In this document: piece by piece, positions 1 through 5,617 of the stretch
Layout of the letters: the number at the start of each line of letters is the position of its first letter
Position numbering within the stretch: the stretch's first letter is position 1
DNA from: Alloalcanivorax venustensis ISO4
Lineage (GTDB): Bacteria > Pseudomonadota > Gammaproteobacteria > Pseudomonadales > Alcanivoracaceae
Assembly (NCBI RefSeq): GCF_015356855.1
Contig: NZ_ARXR01000014.1
Span: forward strand, 1 to 64,000
Length of the DNA stretch: 64,000 bases
Reading direction: 5' to 3'
Position numbers and translations under genes: made by a program
Notes under the pieces: model-generated
Database searches by the model: none
What the model saw: the letters and a program-made list of their open reading frames with translations, nothing else
Told to the model about the DNA's origin: nothing

Positions 1-465
1 CTGGCGGCCGTAGTTGAAGTACTGGCCATCCGGGTCGGTGCGTGAACCGAAGGCGAGCAGCTCGTCACCGAACTTCTCGGAGCCGATCATCACGCCCAGG
101 TACATGGGCTGGCCGAGTTCGGTGAGGGCGCTGCGATCCGCTTTCAGGCCCACCACCACCTGTTGAGTGGGGTCGTCCTGCACCGTGTCGGCGCCGAACT
201 GCTCACTGTCCGCCTGGAGGTTGTGCTCGGCGTGCATCAGGCCGGCGGTCAGCTCGCTCTTGGTGCTGTGCGCCAGATAGGCCGGGTTGTAGTAGGTGGT
301 CGACACCTGGGTGTTGAACATGGACAGGGCCTGGGCGGAGGCGATGTCCGTGGGCAACAGGCCATAAGTAGTGGCGGTGTTGCCCATGTTCGCCAGGGCG
401 ATGCTCGGGCTCAGAAAAAGAGCGCCGGCACACAGGCCGGCACAAGAAAGGAAATTTGCGCGCAT
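1..465 (-). CDS. FadL/OmpP1-family outer-membrane protein, N-terminal part
   Basis: An ATG at 463-465 opens 155 codons that run off the window edge, so the C-terminus is missing. An AGGAGGG ribosome-binding site lies at 475-481. The product starts with a Sec-type signal peptide (MRANFLSCAG, then a hydrophobic stretch, cleavage probably after SIALA) followed by a mature segment containing TYGLLPTDIASAQALSMFN and TYYNPAYLAHS. Short Gly/Asn/Pro-rich N-termini of this kind are typical of FadL/OmpP1/TodX proteins, beta-barrels that pass fatty acids and hydrocarbons through the outer membrane. The family call is by resemblance of this N-terminus only; the barrel itself is not visible. Another outer-membrane protein family is possible. 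Confidence 0.6.
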   Translation of the reverse strand, partial: MRANFLSCAGLCAGALFLSPSIALANMGNTATTYGLLPTDIASAQALSMFNTQVSTTYYNPAYLAHSTKSELTAGLMHAEHNLQADSEQFGADTVQDDPTQQVVVGLKADRSALTELGQPMYLGVMIGSEKFGDELLAFGSRTDPDGQYFNYGRQ

Positions 466-1207
466 GGGTGTGAACCCTCCTTTTATTGTTTTCTTCCAAA
501 TTGTTGTTTTAGTGATTTGCATCCCGTTATTGGTGCCACGACTGAACGCGGCGTCTCCCGTGGGAGGGATTTGCCGTTGGACGGACGGCACTCAGAGCTT
601 GTGTCCGTGTTCGTCGTGTAGTTAATCGAAAATTGTGAAAAGGGTAGGCCAAAAAAATGAAAACATGGCGTAAGTGTTTGATATAGAGGGGTGACTATAC
701 AGTCAAAAAACTGCGAAACAGGCCTGGAATTGCCGTCTGTGAACGTGTGTACCCGTAATGTCCGGCGGATTTATATACACACCTAATTGAATGTTCTACC
801 GATTTTAAAAAGGGGACAGGAAACAGGCGATAATATATTAAAAGGGGACAGAAAATATTTTAAAAAGGCTGGTGAAATCTTGCTCTTTTCTAGCCGGATT
901 AAGCTGGCCTACATGTGTTTCCTTGGGGTGGGGTCATGGGGCGGGGTCAGGTCTTGCGTTTTGCTCCGCCCGGATAAAGCTGGCCTACGTGTCTTTCCGC
1001 TTTCTCCGACGCCTGTTTCAGCTATGGCTTACGGAAACTCTATGGTATTCCGGCTAGCTTGAACGGAACTCGAGGATGTGGGCGCGGATACGTTGCGCCT
1101 ATATCCCCTCCGTCTCGTTTTCGGAAGAGGTAGGTAGCGTGTTCCCTAGGCCGGAAAAGCCAAAGAGCTGGACTTGCAGGCTCGATCCAGAGTTGTACAA
1201 TTGTCCA
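466..1207. other. Long intergenic region with decayed repeats
   Basis: No convincing gene is seen in these 742 bases. The part from about 600 to 880 is AT-rich, unlike the surrounding genes. It holds an inverted repeat TGACT-ATAC-AGTCA at 692-705 (possible operator for the leftward outer-membrane gene), two direct copies of AAAAGGGGACAG at 808-819 and 840-851, and RAYT-end-like sequence from about 893 onward. The GGGGACAG motif resembles ends of other RAYT-type elements, which is an inference. The tract reads as a graveyard of small repeats between the core outer-membrane gene and the toxin-antitoxin cluster. Confidence 0.6.
943..1006 (+). repeat. RAYT-end-like repeat, diverged copy
   Basis: This 64-base stretch begins GGGGTCAGGTCTTGCG and continues through GGCCTACGTGTCTTTCCGC. 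It matches 3657-3720, just left of the rpn gene, with only a few substitutions and two single-base indels. A shorter partial copy (GCCGGATTAAGCTGGCCTAC) lies just before it at 893-912. The first 22 bases are the left-end motif that also borders the RAYT transposase at 1830. It is read as the left end of a lost element. Confidence 0.7.
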
Positions 1208-1600
1208 ATGATTGTTGCCGATACCAATATTTTCCTCGCTACGGCCCTGGACGAGCCGGAGAAGCCGGACATTGTCCGTTTGACGACGGACGCGGGCGTG
1301 ATCTGCGCACCTGAGATACTGCCTTACGAAATCGGCAACGCCCTAAGTGCGATGTGCCGTCGCCATAAACTGACCGAGGACGAAGCCGCCAGCGCGCTGC
1401 GAATAACTTTGCGAATTCCGGTTCGCCTCATGCGCGTGGATGTGGAAAGGGCTTTACGGATGGCCACGGACTTTGGCATTTATGCTTACGATGCGTACTT
1501 TCTGGAGTGCGCGAAAAGCCACGGTGGCGCCCTCATCACGTTGGATCAGCAAATGAAGCGCATCGCGTCCCAGCTTGGCCTGCGGGTCTTGGAGCCATGA
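1208..1600 (+). CDS. PIN-domain (VapC-like) toxin ribonuclease
   Basis: This 130-residue protein has the compact PIN-domain layout: an N-terminal MIVADTN strand with Asp5, Glu41 in PYEIGNAL, Asp95 in AYDAYFLEC and Asp113 in LITLDQQM. These four acidic residues form the Mg-dependent RNase centre of the family. VapC-type toxins cleave tRNA or rRNA and are neutralised by a small partner. The ATG at 1208 is preferred because the PIN fold starts there; upstream in-frame codons have no PIN-like sequence. The gene ends one base before a Phd-like antitoxin gene, so the order is toxin first, the reverse of most vapBC loci. A TTGTACAA palindrome just upstream (1194-1201) could be an autoregulatory operator. 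Target RNA is unknown. Confidence 0.85.
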   Translation: MIVADTNIFLATALDEPEKPDIVRLTTDAGVICAPEILPYEIGNALSAMCRRHKLTEDEAASALRITLRIPVRLMRVDVERALRMATDFGIYAYDAYFLECAKSHGGALITLDQQMKRIASQLGLRVLEP

Positions 1601-1601
1601 T

Positions 1602-1820
1602 ATGAGAGTCTTCACTTACTCCGAAGCGAGGCAAAATCTGGCGAAGCTGTTGGACTTGGCGAGAACCGAGGAGGTGCGCATTCGCCGCAAGGACGGTTCC
1701 CTCTTCATACTGCGCGCGCAAGACGATGAGGTGTCCTCACCCTTCGATACTCCCGGCATCCGAACTCGGGCTACCACCGAGGATATCCTGGACGCCGTGG
1801 CTGACACTCGTAGCCGCTGA
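1602..1820 (+). CDS. Phd/YefM-family antitoxin
   Basis: The 72-residue product begins MRVFTYSEARQNLAKLLDLA, the hallmark N-terminal segment of Phd/YefM antitoxins. A short beta hairpin follows (EVRIRRKDGSLFIL), then an acidic and probably disordered tail that would wrap the toxin. The start at 1602 is one base after the toxin stop, implying translational coupling. The protein should bind the PIN toxin encoded just upstream and repress the operon. A rightward RAYT terminal repeat begins 9 bases after the stop codon. Family assignment is firm; the pairing with the PIN toxin is inferred from adjacency. Confidence 0.85.
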   Translation: MRVFTYSEARQNLAKLLDLARTEEVRIRRKDGSLFILRAQDDEVSSPFDTPGIRTRATTEDILDAVADTRSR

Positions 1821-1829
1821 GTAAATAAC

Positions 1830-2775
1830 GGGGTCAGGTCTTGCCTTTTGCCTGGCTGGTCTGTTGACGCGGGGTGGGGCAGTCTTAAAGCCAAGAATGA
1901 AAACCTACTGTCAATGGAGCCAAGGATGGCCAGACCGTTGCGATTGGAGTTCCCCGGGGCTCTTTATCATGTGACCTCGAGGGGGGACCGGCGAGAGCCG
2001 ATTTATGAGGGCGATGCGGACCGGCACGCTTTCCTGCGGACGTTGGATGAAGTCTGCGACACCTACAATTGGGTTTGCCACGCTTATTGCTTGATGGGAA
2101 ACCACTATCACCTTGTGATCGAGACGCCGGAAGGCAATTTATCCAAAGGGATGCGGCAATTGAACGGCGTCTATACCCAGACATTCAATCGCCTTCATTG
2201 TCGTGTGGGGCATGTATTCCAAGGCCGTTATAAAGCCATTCTTGTGGAAAAAGAAGGCTACCTTCTAGAGCTCGCCCGTTATGTCGTGTTGAATCCGGTT
2301 CGTGCCGGGATAGTCAAGACGCCCTTGGAATGGCTGTGGAGCAGCTACCGTGCGACGCTGGGATATCCGGCCAGCCTGGATGCTTTGCGGACGGATTGGC
2401 TTCTCTCCACATTTGCCGGGCGTCGTGCGGAGGCGGTGGAGCGTTACAGGGCGTTTGTCGCCGCTGGGGTCAATCAGACTTCCCCGTGGGAGTCGCTGAG
2501 GAATCAAGTGTATTTGGGCAGTGAGGCTTTTGTCAGCGAGATGCAGGAGCATGTCGCTGGTGACGAGGTGTTGAGCGAAGTCCCGTCCCGTCAGCGTCGT
2601 GCGCCCGCAAAGCCATTGGGATATTTCGCGCAGGCGGCGGGATCCCGGGACGAGGCGATTAGCCTTGCTTATGCCAGTGGCGGCTACAGCATGCAAAGCA
2701 TCGGCGATTTTTTCGGGCTGCACTATTCGCGGGTCAGCCGCATCATCCGTAAGGCAAAAGACAAGACCTGACCCC
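1830..2775 (+). mobile_element. RAYT element bounded by 23-bp inverted repeats
   Basis: The left boundary at 1830-1852 starts GGGGTCAGGTCTTGCCTTTT. The right boundary at 2753-2775 is its reverse complement with a single mismatch. The transposase gene lies between, and its last codons and stop (residues KAKDKT) are encoded inside the right repeat. The same end sequence occurs at 943, 3657, 4796, 4876 and as a long hairpin at 42232-42298. RAYT proteins are known to be associated with repetitive palindromes of this kind; treating this interval as one mobile unit is an inference from the matched ends. Confidence 0.75.
1926..2771 (+). CDS. REP-associated tyrosine transposase (RAYT, Y1 family)
   Basis: The 281-residue protein starts MARPLRLEFPGALYHVTSRG, a signature of RAYT/TnpA-REP proteins, which are single-strand HUH endonucleases related to IS200 transposases. 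The metal-binding HUH motif is His60-Tyr61-His62 in MGNHYHLVIETP. Conserved tyrosines follow in GVYTQTFNR and in GYLLELARYVVLNPVRAG; which one is the nucleophile cannot be settled here. The C-terminus carries a helix-turn-helix-like segment (MQSIGDFFGLHYSRVSRII) probably used to recognise the repeat. The ATG at 1926 is preceded by GGAG; an ATG at 1914 is possible but has no ribosome-binding site. It looks intact. It is the best candidate enzyme for the GGGGTCAGG-type repeats elsewhere in the window. Confidence 0.9.
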   Translation: MARPLRLEFPGALYHVTSRGDRREPIYEGDADRHAFLRTLDEVCDTYNWVCHAYCLMGNHYHLVIETPEGNLSKGMRQLNGVYTQTFNRLHCRVGHVFQGRYKAILVEKEGYLLELARYVVLNPVRAGIVKTPLEWLWSSYRATLGYPASLDALRTDWLLSTFAGRRAEAVERYRAFVAAGVNQTSPWESLRNQVYLGSEAFVSEMQEHVAGDEVLSEVPSRQRRAPAKPLGYFAQAAGSRDEAISLAYASGGYSMQSIGDFFGLHYSRVSRIIRKAKDKT

Positions 2776-2788
2776 GGATTCTATATTT

Positions 2789-2890
2789 TCTCGCACAGGC
2801 ACCTTCCGCACCGTAGGACAGATTCCTCGGCCGTGCTGATTCAGGCTTGAACTAAAATCGTTCTCGAGGGGCGTCCATGGACGGGCACAA
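2789..2890 (+). repeat. Fossil copy of the rpn leader
   Basis: The segment resembles 3714-3812, the leader and first codons of the intact rpn gene. Shared blocks are TTTCTCGCACA, GTAGGACAGATT and CCATGGACG, in the same order and similar spacing. After the ATG at 2878 the reading frame (MDGHKKG) soon diverges, so nothing of the nuclease body remains. It begins directly after the right end of the RAYT element. Confidence 0.55.
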
Positions 2891-2913
2891 GAAGGGCATT
2901 CCTCTGATTTCCA

Positions 2914-2950
2914 ATATAGCGGTTTGCTATAAATAGCATATTGCTATATT
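2914..2950. promoter_or_regulatory. Probable higBA operator/promoter
   Basis: Two adjacent inverted repeats are visible: TATAGC-GGTTT-GCTATA (2915-2931) and ATAGC-ATATT-GCTAT (2933-2947). The same TAGC/GCTA half-site is used four times within 37 bases and the region is AT-rich, so it also contains -10-like hexamers (TATAAA, TATATT). It lies about 30 bases before higB. HigA antitoxins bind such palindromes to repress their own operon; the binding is inferred. Confidence 0.6.
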
Positions 2951-2978
2951 GTAGCTTTGCCGAGCCAAGGAAGGAATC

Positions 2979-3239
2979 ATGCACATCATTACGCAAAAGC
3001 GCATTTGGGAAGCCAAGGAGAAGTGGCCGAAGGCTGCGAACGCTCTTGATGCATGGTATCGGCTTATGAAAGCCAGCGCGCCCAAGGACTTCGCTGCGAT
3101 GAAAGGTATCTTCCCTGCTACTGACAAAGTGGGGCCCCACCACGTCTTCGATATTGGTGGCAACAAGATCAGGCTGATCGCCATTGTGCATTATGGTGCG
3201 AGGCGGGTTTATATTCGCGACGGCGAATGGAAGGAGTGA
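2979..3239 (+). CDS. higB: HigB-type toxin, lacking the conserved C-terminal block
   Basis: The 86-residue product matches the HigB (YgjN-like) family of ribosome-dependent mRNA interferases. It has the usual start MHIITQKRIWE, the central ALDAWYRLMKAS and FPATDKVG segments, and IGGNKIRLIAIVHY. Family members normally continue after V-Y-[IV]-[RK] with a segment like xxxTHxEYD before a short basic tail. Here VYIR is followed at once by DGEWKE and the stop, so roughly nine to ten residues are missing in frame, including the His and Tyr/Asp positions thought important for activity. The toxin may be inactive or weakened. It precedes higA by three bases. Confidence 0.8.
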   Translation: MHIITQKRIWEAKEKWPKAANALDAWYRLMKASAPKDFAAMKGIFPATDKVGPHHVFDIGGNKIRLIAIVHYGARRVYIRDGEWKE

Positions 3240-3242
3240 CCC

Positions 3243-3644
3243 ATGAATGCCATTCTTGACCAAGCGGCTCAGCACTGGTCGTATATCGCTCCCTTGCTTT
3301 CCGAGCCGACCAATGACGACGAATACGACGCCAAGGTGAAGGCCCTGGACGAGCTGCTGGACACCGTCGGCGATGATGAAAATCATCCTTTGGCCGGCCT
3401 GGTGGCTCGCTTGGGTGATGTCATCGAAGCCTACGACGAACAGCACCGGCCGATGCCCCCGGTATCCGGTGCCGCTGTTCTGCGCTATCTCATGGATGAG
3501 CATGGCGTCACCCAAAGCGAGCTACCTGAAGTGGGTGCTCAATCCGTGGTTTCCGCCATCCTGTCTGGAAAGCGCAAACTTAACTGGCGTCAGATCTGCG
3601 GTCTGTCCGAGCGGTTCGGGGTGCCTACTGACGTATTTAAATAG
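3243..3644 (+). CDS. higA: HigA-type antitoxin
   Basis: This 133-residue protein has the acidic N-terminal region of HigA (LLSEPTNDDEYDAKVKALDE) followed by a helix-turn-helix domain near residues 85-130 (LRYLMDEHGVTQSELPEV, then VVSAILSGKRKLNWRQI). Such proteins bind and neutralise HigB through the N-terminus and repress the operon through the helix-turn-helix. The start codon is three bases after the higB stop. The gene appears full length even though its toxin partner carries a deletion. The GCTATA-type palindromes upstream of higB are the likely binding sites. Thirteen bases after its stop the next RAYT-type end begins. Confidence 0.85.
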   Translation: MNAILDQAAQHWSYIAPLLSEPTNDDEYDAKVKALDELLDTVGDDENHPLAGLVARLGDVIEAYDEQHRPMPPVSGAAVLRYLMDEHGVTQSELPEVGAQSVVSAILSGKRKLNWRQICGLSERFGVPTDVFK

Positions 3645-3802
3645 AGGGGTTCTTGAGGGGCAGGTCTTGCGTTTTTGCTCCGCCCGGATCAAGCCGACCT
3701 ACGTGTCTTTCCGCTTTCTCGCACAAGAACCTTCTGCACTGTAGGACAGATTTCAGAGCTCTTCCCACGCAGACTTGGGCTGAATTGGCTTTCGAGGTGC
3801 CC

Positions 3803-4759
3803 ATGGACGAGCACGACACCAGTTACAAGTTGCTGTTTTCCCATGATCGGATGGTGCGGGATCTGCTCACGGGCTTTCTGCCCCGGGAGTGGATAGCGGC
3901 GCTGGATCTGGGTTCCCTGCAGAAAATGAATGGCAGTTACGTTACCGACGATCTGCGCGGTCGCCACGGCGATGCCATCTGGCGGGTTCGTTGGGGTGAG
4001 GAATGGCTTTACGTGTATCTACTATTGGAGTTTCAGTCTTCTGTAGATCGCTTTATGGCGCTTCGCATCATGGTATATACCGGACTGCTCCATCAGGACC
4101 TGATCCGACGCGGTGAACTCGGAGCCGAGCGTCGGCTGCCGCCGGTATTGCCTGTGGTGCTTTATAACGGCGAGCGCCGTTGGCGGGCGCCCACCGAAGT
4201 GAGGCCTCTGATTCAGGCCCCGCCGGAAGGGCTGGAAGGCTTTCAGCCGAACCAGGCGTTTCTACTGATCGACGAAGGCGTCTACGCTTCGCGACCGGAG
4301 GAGCCGCTCACTAACCTGGTGGCTGCCTTGTTCCGGCTGGAGCATCACCGGTCCTCCGAGGAGGTGGCGGCTCTCCTTCAGCGTTTGCTAAAGTGGCTTG
4401 AAGGGCCAGAACAGGCCGGTCTGCGCAGGTCTTATCTGGTATGGCTGCGCCGCCGTCTACCCCGATGGTTCCCCGGCGAAACCTTTCCCGAGATGCACGA
4501 CCTGCAGGAGGCGTACGAGATGATTACCAACCGCTTCGAGGAATGGAAGGAGCGTCAACGTCTGGTGGGCGTCAGGCAAGGCGTGGAGCAAGGCCGGCTG
4601 GACGGTGAGCGTGCCTTGGTTCTGCGTCTTATCCAGCGACGCTTCGGCGAGGTTCCGCCCAGCGTGCACAAACGCCTGCAGAGTGCCGCCCAACACCAGT
4701 TGGAAACCTGGGCCGACCGGGTGCTGGATGCCGACAGCCTGGACGACATTTTCGGCTGA
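3803..4759 (+). CDS. Rpn-family PD-(D/E)XK nuclease (transposase_31-like)
   Basis: This 318-residue protein matches the Rpn/YhgA-like family of recombination-promoting nucleases. It opens HDTSYKLLFSH, followed by the PD-(D/E)XK core with Asp57 (RHGDAIWRV) and Glu76-Phe-Gln78 in YVYLLLEFQSS. The middle has PVVLYNGERRW, typical of the family. The C-terminal region from about residue 265 (ALVLRLIQRRFGEVPPSV) is DUF4351-like. E. coli Rpn proteins are DNA endonucleases reported to act in phage defence, held in check by a short C-terminal protein made from an internal start. An equivalent internal start is present here. The ATG at 3803 is chosen because MDEHDTSYKLLF matches family N-termini; upstream in-frame sequence is repeat-derived. 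The last codons are within an 80-bp tandem duplication. Confidence 0.85.
   Translation: MDEHDTSYKLLFSHDRMVRDLLTGFLPREWIAALDLGSLQKMNGSYVTDDLRGRHGDAIWRVRWGEEWLYVYLLLEFQSSVDRFMALRIMVYTGLLHQDLIRRGELGAERRLPPVLPVVLYNGERRWRAPTEVRPLIQAPPEGLEGFQPNQAFLLIDEGVYASRPEEPLTNLVAALFRLEHHRSSEEVAALLQRLLKWLEGPEQAGLRRSYLVWLRRRLPRWFPGETFPEMHDLQEAYEMITNRFEEWKERQRLVGVRQGVEQGRLDGERALVLRLIQRRFGEVPPSVHKRLQSAAQHQLETWADRVLDADSLDDIFG
4520..4759 (+). CDS. Possible intragenic Rpn antitoxin (RpnS-like) from internal start
   Basis: Inside rpn and in the same frame, an AGGAGG sequence at 4506-4511 sits eight bases before an ATG at 4520. Initiation there would give a 79-residue protein, residues 240-318 of the nuclease, beginning MITNRFEEWKERQRLVGVRQ and ending DADSLDDIFG. 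This covers the coiled region and DUF4351-like tail without the nuclease core. It corresponds to the short RpnS antitoxins reported from E. coli rpn genes. The ribosome-binding site is seen directly; that it is used, and that the product inhibits the nuclease, are inferences. Confidence 0.5.
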   Translation: MITNRFEEWKERQRLVGVRQGVEQGRLDGERALVLRLIQRRFGEVPPSVHKRLQSAAQHQLETWADRVLDADSLDDIFG

Positions 4760-4906
4760 GCCCGTTTTGGCTTCGAGGCGTCACATCATCCGAAAGGCAA
4801 AAGACAAGACCTGACCCCGGATTCTTTGTTTTCGGCTGAGCCTGTTTTGGCTTCGAGGCGTCACATCATCCGAAAGGCAAAAGACAAGACCTGACCCCGA
4901 ATTCTT
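4749..4906. repeat. 80-bp tandem duplication carrying a RAYT right end
   Basis: Bases 4749-4828 are repeated at 4829-4906 with two substitutions (at 4763/4843 and near 4820/4900) and a slightly shorter end. Each unit contains the last codons of rpn (TTTTCGGCTGAG), a linker with GGCTTCGAGGCG, and the right-end repeat ending ACCTGACCCC. The first copy provides the real rpn stop codon; the second is a non-coding echo. The near identity suggests a recent event. Confidence 0.85.
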
Positions 4907-5105
4907 CATCGCGGGATGGCGTTGGGTAGGGATAGTCCAGGTAATTGTCCACGGCGTCCTGAAAGGCTCGTATCAGGCCGATCGCGGTGTCGGCCTGATA
5001 GTGCACCGGCACCTCAATGTTGAGCAGGGCGCCGTGCAGGCAGTTGTTTTTCTGGCTGACCTCGACGTAGCCGTAGTATCCGCGGTGTTGGAGCAGTATG
5101 GTCAT
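4907..5105 (-). pseudogene. Truncated HicB-like antitoxin
   Basis: From an ATG at 5103-5105, preceded by GGAGG, the reading frame gives MTILLQHRGYYGYVEVSQKN and continues to about DAVDNYLDYP. This closely parallels the first 60 residues of the intact HicB at 7677-8072 (MANLLQYRGYYGSIEASPED). The match stops and the frame then runs into the second copy of the RAYT-end repeat at 4906, so the DNA-binding C-terminal half is gone. No hicA is found beside it. An inverted repeat GTAT-GCGT-ATAC at 5131-5142 could be its old operator. Confidence 0.7.
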
Positions 5106-5238
5106 TTTCGTCTCGCCTCCGTGCGAATTGGTATGCGTATACGGTAACGCAGGTCGAAGGCGGCGGAAGTAGGCTCAAAATGACGGAACGTGTAAGAAAT
5201 ATGCCACGCGTGCCGGGGACGAAAGATTACAGCGGTTC

Positions 5239-5529
5239 TCACCGACCCCGGAACCAGCTCCTGAGCCGCCGCCACCAGGGCTCGCGGTCGCGCAGGCCGA
5301 TGTGGGCGCCGTCACAGTGGGGCGGGGTGCGGGTGGCGCCGCAGCCGCAGAACAGCACGATCTCTTCCTTGCGCGCGGTATAACTCAGCCGCTCGCCGGT
5401 ACCGCAACGCTCATCGCTGCAAAACGGCGCCGTGTCACTGTGGCCGCAGGCGCACCAGTGCCGGACTTCACCGGGCGCCAGTTTGACCGGCTGCGGGTAG
5501 CGCGGTGTCGCGCGGCGTTCGATACGCAT
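5239..5529 (-). CDS. CDGSH-type iron-sulfur protein
   Basis: The 96-residue protein carries two CDGSH-like motifs. The second is complete (CGCGATRTPPHCDGAH), with three Cys and one His to hold a 2Fe-2S cluster as in mitoNEET-type proteins. The first (CACGHSDTAPFCSDERC) keeps the three cysteines but has Arg where the ligand His is expected, followed by an extra Cys. The C-terminus is basic and aromatic (EPWWRRLRSWFRGR). The start at 5529 has GGAG eight bases upstream. Bacterial members are probably electron-transfer or cluster-transfer proteins; a specific role cannot be given. It is transcribed divergently from olsB. Confidence 0.8.
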   Translation of the reverse strand: MRIERRATPRYPQPVKLAPGEVRHWCACGHSDTAPFCSDERCGTGERLSYTARKEEIVLFCGCGATRTPPHCDGAHIGLRDREPWWRRLRSWFRGR

Positions 5530-5617
5530 CAGATTCTGTCTCCTAACGGTCACAACCCTGTCACGGGACAGCAATGGGGGGCTTCCAGACTGGCGTAAAT
5601 CCAATCTGGAGCTCGTT

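Larger units (their letters stand above)
3657..4818 (+). mobile_element. rpn-carrying unit bounded by RAYT-type ends
   Basis: The left edge GGGGCAGGTCTTGCG at 3657 and the right edge at 4796-4818 (complement of GGGGTCAGGTCTTGTCTTTT) are inverted copies of the ends that border the RAYT gene at 1830-2775. The right edge keeps extra bases (CATCATCCGAAAGGC) that match the 3' end of the RAYT coding sequence. The interval contains only the rpn gene and no transposase. The simplest reading is a non-autonomous element that could be moved by a RAYT acting on these ends; this is inference. Confidence 0.5.

Noticed and set aside
1848-1925. Upstream-extended start for the RAYT protein
   Set aside because: The additional codons lie in the terminal repeat and lack similarity to RAYT proteins, which begin with MARPLR-type sequences.
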